This document shows, in pieces, positions 37,104 through 45,023 of a stretch of DNA of 64,000 nt. The notes below the pieces were generated by a model, which saw nothing but the letters and a program-made list of their open reading frames with translations, searched no databases and was not told where the DNA came from. Within the stretch, counting starts at the first letter, position 1; each line of letters begins with the position of its first letter. The DNA comes from Massilia sp. (GTDB taxonomy: Bacteria > Pseudomonadota > Gammaproteobacteria > Burkholderiales > Burkholderiaceae_D). The position numbers and the translations under genes are program-made. The stretch lies in NCBI GenBank assembly GCA_025359245.1, contig JANYGW010000049.1:1-64000 (forward strand), read 5' to 3'.

Positions 37104-39542
37104 TCAGCGCAGCAGTTGGGCCGGGCGCATCGTCAGCGCGCGCCAGCCATGGCGCATGGCCGCCAGCAGCGCGACCGCGGCCACGCCGGCCAGCGCCAGC
37201 AATGGCATCCAATAGACCATCGACGCGTGTTCGACGAAGCCGGCCTGGTAGCGCGCCACCGCCACGAAGGCCAGCGGCAGGCCGAGCAGCGCCGCGCCCA
37301 GCATCAGCGTGCCCATGTCGCGCCCGAGCAGGATGGCGATCTGGCGGCGCCCTGCCCCGTACAGTTTGCGCAACACGATTTCCTGCGCGCGCCGCTGGAC
37401 CAGGTGGGCCGACAACGCGTACATGCCGAAGGCGCTGATGGCCAGCGCGATGGCGGTGGCCACGGCCAGCAATTGGGCCAGGCGCGCATCGTCGGCATAG
37501 TTGGCCGCGAGGATGTCGCCGGCGCGCTGGGTCTCCATGATCGCGTTGGGGAAGTAACGCGGCCACAATGCGGCGACCGCGCGCTCGACGTCGGCCACCG
37601 GGCCAGCCGCGCGCACGCTGAGCGTGCCTGCCCATTCGGTATTGAGCTGATACAGCGTCGCGCCGGGGGCGTCGTGCAGCCAGCGAAAGCGCAGCTCGGG
37701 GGCGATACCGACGATGCGGTGCGACAGCACTTTTCCATCCTGGTCCACGCGCTGCAGCAATTGTCCAACTGCCGCATTGGCAGTGGCGAAGCCCAACTGG
37801 CGCGCGGCGATGGCGTTGATTACGATCGGCTGCGCATCGTTTTCCTTGTCGATGCGGCGGTCGAACAGCCGTCCCGCGGCAGGCGTCAAGCGATACACGT
37901 CGAAGAAGTTGGTGTCGACCAGCTTCGCCTCCATCGATACACTGGGCCCGCCGTCGCGCTTGAGCTCTTGTATGAACGCGTGATTGATGCGGCCAACCAC
38001 ATGCTCCGAGATGACGATGCCCTGCACGCCCGGCTGCTGCCCAAGCTCGTTGATGAAACCGCGCACCGCCTCGTTCTTTTTGCCCCGTTCGGGCAGGTCG
38101 ACGATCAGCAGGGGCGAAGGATCGAATCCCGGCGACGCGTGGATCGCGAAGTTGGTCTGCAAGGCGATGCCCATGGACAGGCTGGCCAGGCTGACGGCCG
38201 TGGCGATCTGCAGCACGGTCAGGACCTTGCGCAAGCGCGTGCCGACCGACGATTCGGCATTGGCGCGCCCACCGAGCGCCTGCGCCGGACGCACCCGCAA
38301 TGCGGTCCAGGCCGGCTGTATGCCTGTCAGTACGCCGAGCACCATGCCGAGCACCACCACCAGGCCGACATTCGGCGCCGAAAAAAGTCCATCTAGGTTG
38401 CGGTGCACCAGGTCCGCGAACAGGGGCAAGGCCAGGTAAGCCAGGAACAGGCCGAGCCCAGTTGCGAGCATTGCCACGGCCATTGATTCGGCCATGAATT
38501 GCAGGACGAGCTGGCGCACTGTCGCTCCCAATACCTTGCGCATGCCGATCTCGCGCTGGCGCTGCAGCACCCGCACCGTCGCCAGGTTGACGTAGTTGAT
38601 TGCGCCGATGACGAGAATCAGGATCGCGATCACGGCCAGGCCGGCCACCGTCACCCGGTCGCCGCGGTCCCCTGGCGCCCCGATGGGATTGCGCGCCACG
38701 TCGCGGTCGAAGTAAGCCTCGCGCAGAGGCGACAGGGCCAGGTCCATCACCTTGCGCCCGCCAAGGCGCGCCCGCACATCGGGCGGAATGTCCTGCACCC
38801 CGGGTGCCTTGTCGACGGCGTCCTGCAGCGCCGTACCGATCGCGGCGATGGCACTGTGCGGCGCGACGCGCAGCAGCACCTTGCCCCAGGCACCATGCTC
38901 GCCGGTCTGCAGTTCGGTGCGGACCTGCGGCGCGTTGATGACCGAATTGACACCGTACAGGGCCTCGAACGGGATGGTGGTGTTGGCCGGCCGGTCAGGC
39001 AGGATCGCGCTCACGCGCAGCAGCTCGTCGCCGATCTGCAGCGTGCGTCCGAGCGCATGCGGGGTGCCGAACAAACGCCTGGCCGTCTGCTCGGTCAGGG
39101 CCAGGCCTTCAGGGCGCGTCAGCGCGGCGTCGAGGTCGCCTTCTTGCGCGGCCAGGCCCAGCACCTGCGCAAAATGCGGCAGCACCAGCAGCGTGGGCAT
39201 CTTGCGCAACTGGCCGTCGACGCGCACGGTGGGCAGCGGATCGACGCGAAAGAACGCGGTCGCGTCGGCCACGCCGGGTGTCTTCAGCGCCGCGCTGCGC
39301 AGCATCAGGGGCGCCTGGTCGAACCATGGCGCAAGCGGATCGACATTGAAGCGCTGCTTGACGACGACGACCTGGTCGACGTCGGGCACCTGGGCGTCGT
39401 AGCGCCACGAGTACTGCACAAAACCGAGCAGCATTATGCAGGCGGCAAAGCCGATGCCCAGGCCGATGATGGCGATCGCCGAGTAGCCTGGTTCTTGCGC
39501 CAGGTGACGCAAGCCGATCCGACAATCTTCCAGTTTCATCAT
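37104..39542 (-). CDS. FtsX/MacB-type ABC transporter permease (no ATPase nearby)
   Basis: The 812-residue protein has the duplicated MacB-PCD plus FtsX layout. An N-terminal helix (about 18-42) precedes a periplasmic domain and an FtsX block (about 300-420; NYVNLATVRVLQRQREIGMRKVLGA). A second helix (about 436-455), a second periplasmic domain and a second FtsX block (about 690-800; QRRAQEIVLRKLYGAGRRQIA) complete it. MacB-like permeases act with an ATPase and often an adaptor; neither is found in the window. It opens the operon ahead of ExbB-like and ExbD-like genes. ATG codons at 39542 and 39539 are both possible. Confidence 0.9.
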   Translation of the reverse strand: MMKLEDCRIGLRHLAQEPGYSAIAIIGLGIGFAACIMLLGFVQYSWRYDAQVPDVDQVVVVKQRFNVDPLAPWFDQAPLMLRSAALKTPGVADATAFFRVDPLPTVRVDGQLRKMPTLLVLPHFAQVLGLAAQEGDLDAALTRPEGLALTEQTARRLFGTPHALGRTLQIGDELLRVSAILPDRPANTTIPFEALYGVNSVINAPQVRTELQTGEHGAWGKVLLRVAPHSAIAAIGTALQDAVDKAPGVQDIPPDVRARLGGRKVMDLALSPLREAYFDRDVARNPIGAPGDRGDRVTVAGLAVIAILILVIGAINYVNLATVRVLQRQREIGMRKVLGATVRQLVLQFMAESMAVAMLATGLGLFLAYLALPLFADLVHRNLDGLFSAPNVGLVVVLGMVLGVLTGIQPAWTALRVRPAQALGGRANAESSVGTRLRKVLTVLQIATAVSLASLSMGIALQTNFAIHASPGFDPSPLLIVDLPERGKKNEAVRGFINELGQQPGVQGIVISEHVVGRINHAFIQELKRDGGPSVSMEAKLVDTNFFDVYRLTPAAGRLFDRRIDKENDAQPIVINAIAARQLGFATANAAVGQLLQRVDQDGKVLSHRIVGIAPELRFRWLHDAPGATLYQLNTEWAGTLSVRAAGPVADVERAVAALWPRYFPNAIMETQRAGDILAANYADDARLAQLLAVATAIALAISAFGMYALSAHLVQRRAQEIVLRKLYGAGRRQIAILLGRDMGTLMLGAALLGLPLAFVAVARYQAGFVEHASMVYWMPLLALAGVAAVALLAAMRHGWRALTMRPAQLLR

Positions 39543-39708
39543 TCGCCCGAAGAGTAGTTACACAAAAAGTATCCATGAATATACATCATGATTGCGATTC
39601 ATTGGAACTAATTTTGCTATTGAATAGCACTCTCGCCAGCGCCGTCACGGCAGCACTCTTTTGGCTTAGAACAGACCGGCGGCCATCCGACACGCTAAAT
39701 TACATTCC

Positions 39709-40422
39709 ATGACAACGTTGCGCACGCGTCCGGATAACGCCTTGCTCGGTTTCCTCAGCGACGCCGAGTTTGCCGACATCGAGGAAAAGCTGAAACCGAT
39801 CACATGCGCGGCAAAGAAAGTGGTCGGCCTGCGCGGCGATGCGGCGAAAACGATCGTCTTTCCCTGCGGCGCAGTGCTATCGGTGCTCGCATACATGCAA
39901 AACGGCATGGTCGTTGAAATCGGGACGATCGGGCGCGAAGGCTTCCATGGCATTGAAGTCCTGCTCGACGGCACCGCCTGGGCGGAAACGACGATCTGCC
40001 AGGTCAGCGGCGATGCCGTCCAGATGTCGGTTGCCGATTTCCAACATGCGATCCGCGGCGACAGTGCGCTGCGCCACGCTGCCGCGCGCTTTCTCAGCGT
40101 CTACCTGGCACTGGTGTCGCAATCGGTCGCCTGCAATCGGCTCCACAACATCGAGGAACGCTTCGCGCGCTGGATCCTCATGACCCATGACCGGGTCGGC
40201 GCCGACCGTTTCAACCTGACCCAGGAATTCATCGCCGACATGCTGGGCGTGCATCGTCCCCAGGTCAGTGTGGTCGCCAAGGCCTTCCAGCTGGCGGGCC
40301 ACATCGACTACAAGCGCGGCCACATGAAGATCCGCAATCGCGCCGGCCTCGAGGCGGCGGCGTGCGAATGTTATCAAGTCGGACGAACCCAAATTCTGCA
40401 GATGCTGCACCCGTTGCATTGA
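39709..40422 (+). CDS. Crp/Fnr family transcriptional regulator (paralog)
   Basis: The 237-residue protein has an N-terminal beta-roll (about 15-130; FPCGAVLSVLAYMQNGMVVE) and a winged helix (LTQEFIADMLGVHRPQVSVVAKAF). The phosphate-binding RxxS-type cassette of CRP is absent. Its C-terminal half closely tracks the regulator at 6670-7407: CNR..N.E, ARWIL/CRWLL, QEFIADMLGV, Y.RGHM, CECY. So the two are members of one subfamily. It precedes a small gene and a PAS-GGDEF-EAL gene on the same strand. Confidence 0.9.
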   Translation: MTTLRTRPDNALLGFLSDAEFADIEEKLKPITCAAKKVVGLRGDAAKTIVFPCGAVLSVLAYMQNGMVVEIGTIGREGFHGIEVLLDGTAWAETTICQVSGDAVQMSVADFQHAIRGDSALRHAAARFLSVYLALVSQSVACNRLHNIEERFARWILMTHDRVGADRFNLTQEFIADMLGVHRPQVSVVAKAFQLAGHIDYKRGHMKIRNRAGLEAAACECYQVGRTQILQMLHPLH

Positions 40423-40476
40423 GTCACCACCTGTGTCGGCCAGGTATGTCTGATCCCTTACCGACGCGCGCGCCAA

Positions 40477-40794
40477 ATGCCACTAGAATCCATTTCCTCT
40501 TTTGCGGCACGCGCCCTCCGTCGTGCTCGCAGCTATTTCAACAAACAGCGTGCTTTCTTGATTGACAAATTACTACCCGACTCGACACCCCTCGACTTTC
40601 TTCAACTGTACACAAGCATCGACGCCCTGGCCTTGTGCGAGTCCGGCGCAGCGACTTCCGGCCGCGTCATTGCCCAGCTCATCGAGCACTCGTTTCAAAC
40701 CGGCAGCATTACGGAAGGACAGAAGCTCGCGCTCGAAGTACAGCTGTGTGCCGCGCAAATGCGGCCTGCGCTGCGCGCCGCAACGCGCCACTAA
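40477..40794 (+). CDS. small hypothetical protein in the Crp/GGDEF-EAL operon
   Basis: The 105-residue protein is basic at the N-terminus (FAARALRRARSYFNKQRAF) and helical after that (LALCESGAATSGRVIAQLIEH). No signal peptide or known motif is apparent. It lies 54 bases after the Crp-like gene and 15 bases before the cyclase/phosphodiesterase gene. No clear ribosome-binding site precedes the ATG, so the start is uncertain. Function unknown; a partner of the downstream enzyme is possible. Confidence 0.6.
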   Translation: MPLESISSFAARALRRARSYFNKQRAFLIDKLLPDSTPLDFLQLYTSIDALALCESGAATSGRVIAQLIEHSFQTGSITEGQKLALEVQLCAAQMRPALRAATRH

Positions 40795-40809
40795 TTTGGA
40801 GTATGACCA

Positions 40810-42579
40810 ATGAGTAAAAATCACAGCAAAAGCCAGGCCAACCCTGCAGACATTTCTTATATCAAGCAGGCGCAGGACATTTTGGCCGAGCGCGCCGCGT
40901 TGATGGAAAACGCGCAAGACGCAATCTTCGTCGTCGATGAGCGCTGCGCCGTCACCTACTGGAATCGATCTGCCGAGCGGCTATTGGGTTGGACTGCCCA
41001 GGAAGCGTCGGACATTTCCCCGATCCAGTTGTTCGACGGGGGCGCCGAAGTCGTCCAGGAGATCGTCGCGGCGATCGACGCCGAGGGCGCATGGGCGGGC
41101 AACGTCCGCTATCTGCACAAGGATGGCACGCCGGTGGAAATGGCCGCCCGGATGAGCACGTTTGCCGAGCGCGCCAACAGCAGCGCCCGCCCCAAAGTGC
41201 TGGCCATCAACACTGATCTGAGCCTGAGTCGCGCATGGGCGCAAAAATTCCACCGGGTCGCCCTGTTCGACAACCTGACCGGCTTGCCGAACCGCTCGCA
41301 CCTGCTGCGCCGCCTGCGCGGCCTGCGCCGCGCGGCGAAGGCCAGCCCCGCTTTCGGCGCCCTGATCGTGGTCGACCTGAATCATTTCAAGGCCATCAAC
41401 GACCTGCGCGGGCGGCGCACCGGCGACCGCCTGTTGCGCGCCATCGGGCAGCGCTTGCAGGCGATGCTGCCCGATCCCCATTTTGTCGCCCGCATCGGCG
41501 GCGATGAATTTGCGCTGATCTGCTCGGCCGAAGAACGCGATTTCAACCGGGCCGCCCAGGCCGCGGAAAAGCTGGCCGCCCAGATCCAGCTGGAACTGCT
41601 GACCTCGTTCGAAGCGCTGATCGGCAAGCGCCGCCTGAAAGCCAATATCGGCATCGCCGTCTTCGAGCGCGCCAGCATCGATATCGCCGACCTGCTTGCA
41701 CAAGCCGACTCGGCCCTGTCGAATGCGCGTGCACAGCCGGATTTGCGCATCAGCTTTTATGATGCGGCCACGCAGCAGGCCGCCGTCAGCCGCATGCACC
41801 GCGAGGAAGAGCTGCGCAGCGCGATCGACCAGAAGCAGTTTGCCCTGCATTTCCAGCCGCAAATGAATAGCGCCGGCGAACTGATCGGCGCGGAGGCATT
41901 GCTGCGCTGGAACCACAGCCGGCGCGGCATGGTGCATCCGCGCGAGTTCATTGCGCTGGCCGAAGAAACCGGCCTCATCCACGCACTCGGCGGCTGGGTG
42001 CTGGAAGAAGCGTGCCGCAAGCTGGTGGCGTGGCGCGCTTGCCTGAGCTCGCTTGAACTGCCGCTGTCGATCAACGTCAGCGCGGTCCAGTTTGCGCATC
42101 CTGCGTTTACCGACATGGTGCTCGGCGCGCTGGAACGCAGCGGCGCCGACCCGCGCTTGCTGAAACTGGAACTGACGGAAAGCCTGTTCGTCGAGGACTT
42201 GAACAGCACCGCCGACAAGATGAACCTGTTGCGCTCGCATGGCGTCACGTTTTCGCTGGACGACTTTGGCACCGGCTTTGCCGCGCTGTCCTATCTGAAG
42301 AAACTGCCGCTGGCCCAACTGAAGATCGATATTTCGTTCGTGACCCACATCGCCACCAGCGCGCACGATGCCGCGATCGTCCGCTCGATCGTCACGCTGG
42401 GCGAGTCGCTCGGCATTTCGGTGATCGCCGAGGGCGTCGAAACGCAGGATCAGCAGCGCTCGCTGGCGGAATGCGGCTGCCTCGAATATCAGGGTTTCCT
42501 GTTTGAAAAGGCGATCTGCGAAGAAAAATTCCTGCACTACCTGGAAAAGCACGCCGCCGCCACTGAGCCGCAACTGTAA
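40810..42579 (+). CDS. cytosolic PAS-GGDEF-EAL protein
   Basis: The 589-residue protein has a PAS domain (about 25-145; QDAIFVVDERCAVTYWNRSAERLLGW), GGDEF (about 150-310) and EAL (about 325-575), and no membrane segments. GGDEF is present at 230-234 (RIGGDEFALI), but the usual RxxD inhibitory site is missing and the nucleotide motif is DLNHFKAIND. Cyclase activity may therefore be weak or regulatory. The EAL site is canonical (EALLRW with Glu362, ELTES, DDFGTGFAALSYL, KIDISFV, EGVE), so phosphodiesterase activity is expected. GGAG precedes the ATG. Its stop codon lies inside the start of the duplicated cassette. Confidence 0.93.
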   Translation: MSKNHSKSQANPADISYIKQAQDILAERAALMENAQDAIFVVDERCAVTYWNRSAERLLGWTAQEASDISPIQLFDGGAEVVQEIVAAIDAEGAWAGNVRYLHKDGTPVEMAARMSTFAERANSSARPKVLAINTDLSLSRAWAQKFHRVALFDNLTGLPNRSHLLRRLRGLRRAAKASPAFGALIVVDLNHFKAINDLRGRRTGDRLLRAIGQRLQAMLPDPHFVARIGGDEFALICSAEERDFNRAAQAAEKLAAQIQLELLTSFEALIGKRRLKANIGIAVFERASIDIADLLAQADSALSNARAQPDLRISFYDAATQQAAVSRMHREEELRSAIDQKQFALHFQPQMNSAGELIGAEALLRWNHSRRGMVHPREFIALAEETGLIHALGGWVLEEACRKLVAWRACLSSLELPLSINVSAVQFAHPAFTDMVLGALERSGADPRLLKLELTESLFVEDLNSTADKMNLLRSHGVTFSLDDFGTGFAALSYLKKLPLAQLKIDISFVTHIATSAHDAAIVRSIVTLGESLGISVIAEGVETQDQQRSLAECGCLEYQGFLFEKAICEEKFLHYLEKHAAATEPQL

Positions 42580-43016
42580 GAAGTTGTAACGACTGTCTAC
42601 CCGATCAGTTTGCTTCGCGTTATCAGCTCAACGGGTAGCAATAACGCTCCTGGCTCCAAGAACCTCAAAGGAACTACACCATGAACAAAATCGCCTTAGT
42701 CCTGATCTCCACCCTGTTCGCCGCCGGTTCGACTTTCGCTCAAGCGCCAGCCGCGACCGCACCAGCAGCGCCAGCCGCAAAATCGGCAACCACGATCAAA
42801 GCCGAAGTCAAGGAAGTCAAGGCCGTCAACAAGGCAAACGTTGCTGAAGCCAAGACCGATGCCAAAGCAGATGCCAAAGCGGACGTCAAGGTCGCCGATG
42901 CAAAAACCGATGCTACCAAGACCAAAGCAAAAGCACATCGCAAGGCCGCCAAGGCCAAGCATGCTGCCCATGTCGCAGAAGTGAAGACCGAAGCTGCACC
43001 AGTCGTCGCGAAATAA
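42574..43016 (+). repeat. 443-bp direct repeat, copy 1 (leader plus Ala/Lys-rich gene)
   Basis: This segment and 59421-59863 match without gaps at a constant offset of 16847 bases, from CTGTAAGAAGTTGTAACG through the stop codon. A conserved hairpin GCGTTAT/ATAACGC lies in the leader at 42617-42647. TGTA repeats ten bases apart at the start resemble an OmpR-family response-regulator site. Similar terminators follow both copies. Confidence 0.9.
42681..43016 (+). CDS. secreted Ala/Lys-rich repetitive protein, copy 1
   Basis: The 111-residue protein has a signal peptide (MNKIALVLISTLFAAGSTFAQ). The mature chain is almost only Ala, Lys, Val, Asp, Thr and His, with short repeats (AEVKEVKAV, DAKADAKADVKVADAKTDA) and a basic KAHRKAAKAKH segment. 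It is expected to be disordered in the periplasm. The composition recalls acid-shock protein Asr of enterobacteria, but no homology is claimed. AAAGGA lies eight bases before the ATG. The near-identical copy is at 59528-59863. Confidence 0.88.
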   Translation: MNKIALVLISTLFAAGSTFAQAPAATAPAAPAAKSATTIKAEVKEVKAVNKANVAEAKTDAKADAKADVKVADAKTDATKTKAKAHRKAAKAKHAAHVAEVKTEAAPVVAK

Positions 43017-43053
43017 TATCCGACGCACGACCATGACCGGTAACGCCGGTCGA

Positions 43054-43094
43054 CCAACGACCCGTTCGCCCCGCGAGTGGGTCGTTGGTTTTTA
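43054..43094 (+). terminator. intrinsic terminator after Ala/Lys-rich gene, copy 1
   Basis: CCAACGACCC (43054-43063) pairs with GGGTCGTTGG (43079-43088), followed by a T-run. The convergent lipoprotein's stop codon sits in the T-run. A smaller hairpin GACCGG/CCGGTC lies just before at 43035-43051. Confidence 0.85.
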
Positions 43095-43406
43095 GCGGCT
43101 CTCTTTTACCGCGATCTCGACCAGCGACTTGCCGTCGGCCGTCACGACGCACTGCGCCACCATCGTGGTCGCCATGCCGATCTCACTTTTTGCGGAAAAC
43201 TTGAGGGCGAAGGTCAACTGCCCCTTGGCGTTCTTGACCGCCGGCGCATTGTCCCCGCTGTAGGAGACGGAATTGCGATTGATCGCGCGCGCCTCAATGG
43301 TATCCATGCAGGTACGGCGCGCGGCGGCGTCGAGCGGGCTTTCGGGCGCCGAGGTTTTGCCGCAGGCGGTCAAGGCGATCGCGAATATGAGTATCAGTTT
43401 TTTCAT
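43092..43406 (-). CDS. small lipoprotein
   Basis: The 104-residue protein has a short signal and lipobox (FAIALTAC) followed by CGKTSAPESPLDAAARR. A conserved-looking core has two Cys (RTCMDTIEARAIN and AQCVVTADGKS) that could form a disulfide. It is probably an outer-membrane-anchored protein of unknown role. Related small lipoproteins of this shape are widespread and unnamed. Confidence 0.82.
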   Translation of the reverse strand: MKKLILIFAIALTACGKTSAPESPLDAAARRTCMDTIEARAINRNSVSYSGDNAPAVKNAKGQLTFALKFSAKSEIGMATTMVAQCVVTADGKSLVEIAVKESR

Positions 43407-43510
43407 TGTCTCTCCATTTTTTCCAGATGATACACGACGAAAAACACTGACGCGTCACGTCTGGCAAAGCGCGCATCTGCGGGGACGCAGGAACAAATGC
43501 GACTCAGGTT

Positions 43511-44284
43511 TTAGAAGATGAACTGCGCGCGCATGACGAAGCTCTTCGCTGCGCGCGTCGAATTGCGGCCCATCAGGTAGGCCGCTTCGTATTTGAATTC
43601 CTGCTTGCCGATCGGGTAGCTGCCGAAAAAGGCCGGGCCAACGCGATGCGATTGCTGGTCGGACGGCAGCCAGTCATCCCACTGCCCGACTTCGCCAAAC
43701 GCTTGCAGGCCGGGCTGGAACCAGCTCTTCCAGCGGTATTTCATCTGCAGCTGGTAGGCCAGTTCGGTGTGATTGTCGCTGCCCGGCGTGGTGACCCGGT
43801 AGTCGCGCTGAAAGAACAGGTTGGCGTTCAGTTGCACGCGGCCGATATCGGTTTTCAGGACCGGGCCCCATTCAAGCGCGTAGCCTTCTTCACGGTCCTG
43901 CGGCCGTTCTATCTTGGTATGCAAGGCGACGTCGACGTCGAACTGGCCCTGGGTCAGCATGAAATCGTTTTGCCAGGCGGTTTCGACGTAATGCGCGGCG
44001 CCGTCGCCTACCCTGATCCAGCCGCCATACAGTTCGGTGTACCAGCGGCTGGTGATGCCGTAGCCGATGCCGAGATCGGGCCCGGCGACAGTCTTGCCGC
44101 GATAGTGGGCGTTCCAGTATTTGTAATCGATCGAGGCCTGGCCTTCCACATCATAGGTGGTGACCATGTAGTAGCTGGTGTCGGCCCAGGCCGGCGCAGG
44201 CACGGCGGCGCCGCACAGGGCGAACAGCGCGGCGGCAGCGATGCGGTTGAGCCGAGTGCGGGCAAGGATGTTCAGCGAGTTCAT
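43511..44284 (-). CDS. outer-membrane beta-barrel protein
   Basis: The 257-residue protein has a signal peptide (ending PAPAWAD) and alternating amphipathic strands, for example LGIGYGITSRWYTELYGGW, VQLNANLFFQRDYR and ELAYQLQMKYRWKSWFQPG. It ends in FIF, the barrel-assembly signature. Comparable proteins are annotated as transporter-like or hypothetical outer-membrane proteins; the substrate is unknown. The start at 44284 was chosen because it begins the signal peptide; 23 extra in-frame codons upstream look non-coding. Confidence 0.85.
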   Translation of the reverse strand: MNSLNILARTRLNRIAAAALFALCGAAVPAPAWADTSYYMVTTYDVEGQASIDYKYWNAHYRGKTVAGPDLGIGYGITSRWYTELYGGWIRVGDGAAHYVETAWQNDFMLTQGQFDVDVALHTKIERPQDREEGYALEWGPVLKTDIGRVQLNANLFFQRDYRVTTPGSDNHTELAYQLQMKYRWKSWFQPGLQAFGEVGQWDDWLPSDQQSHRVGPAFFGSYPIGKQEFKYEAAYLMGRNSTRAAKSFVMRAQFIF

Positions 44285-44404
44285 TGTTGATAGTTTCCCA
44301 AAGCAATATTCTTGGACGCCCAACAATTTATCGCGGCTGGAGAAGTATTGCAATGATATGTGTCAGATGTGCCGGCTTGCAACAGAGTTGCCTGCATTAC
44401 CACG

Positions 44405-44908
44405 TCAATAATGCATGGCGCATGTGTTGAGCCGGTTGTCAGCCCAATACGAATTCGTCAGTTGCCGCGCTCTCTTCGACACGCGCACATTGATGAATTC
44501 ATCACCGCATTTCGGCGACAACGGAATGAATTTGTTCTGTTTGGGTGAATAGACATAGATTTGGTAGACCGTGGAAGTGCCCATGCCATCGTCGGTGTGC
44601 GCGATTGCGAAATCGGGCACGCCATCGAAATTGTAATCGTCAACGCTGAGCCTCAAGTGTCTTTCCGTGTCAACCTGGATGATTTCCGTTATGGTTTTTT
44701 TCCGGCCCTTCAATGCCACCGTGACCACATTTCCGTGGGCCGCCACCTCGGCGATTATCCCGTGCGAGGGCGCGAAGGTCAGCTTGCTGTCTTGCGCCGC
44801 GCACACGGAAGCGACTGTCAAGCCAACCAGGAAAAAGCCGATCTTCGCCCGTGCCGCAACGCACTTGTTCGATGGTAGGCGCACAGCGTGCGCGGTGTGG
44901 CCGTTCAT
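44405..44908 (-). CDS. XAC2610-like secreted protein
   Basis: The product is about 167 residues. A signal peptide (KIGFFLVGLTVASVCAAQ) is followed by a beta-rich domain with DYNFDGVPDFAIA, a calcium-loop-like motif, then YQIYVYSPKQNKFIPLSP. That matches the XAC2610-type fold that has been compared to lysozyme inhibitors. The start is placed at 44908; the next GTG (VRLPSNKC) would also precede the signal. It follows the AT-rich lipase gene by 115 bases that include a seven-base tandem repeat. Whether it belongs to the secretion module is unknown. Confidence 0.75.
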   Translation of the reverse strand: MNGHTAHAVRLPSNKCVAARAKIGFFLVGLTVASVCAAQDSKLTFAPSHGIIAEVAAHGNVVTVALKGRKKTITEIIQVDTERHLRLSVDDYNFDGVPDFAIAHTDDGMGTSTVYQIYVYSPKQNKFIPLSPKCGDEFINVRVSKRARQLTNSYWADNRLNTCAMHY

Positions 44909-44983
44909 TTGGGCGATGTGTCGAGAAATGTGATGCGCTTGATCAGCGCAATAATCTCTGCGATCGCGGGAGCCTGTTTGCCT

Positions 44984-45018
44984 CACACGGCATACGGCAT
45001 ACGGCATACGGCATACGG
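44984..45018. repeat. seven-base tandem repeat (CATACGG)
   Basis: Four exact copies of CATACGG at 44991-45018 follow one copy with a single mismatch (CACACGG, 44984-44990). It lies between the XAC2610-like gene and the end of the lipase gene. Unit length is not a multiple of three. Confidence 0.9.
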
Positions 45019-45023
45019 AAAGA

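Noticed and set aside
44984-45018. CRISPR-like repeats
   Set aside because: The seven-base units are directly adjacent with no spacers, so this is a simple tandem repeat.
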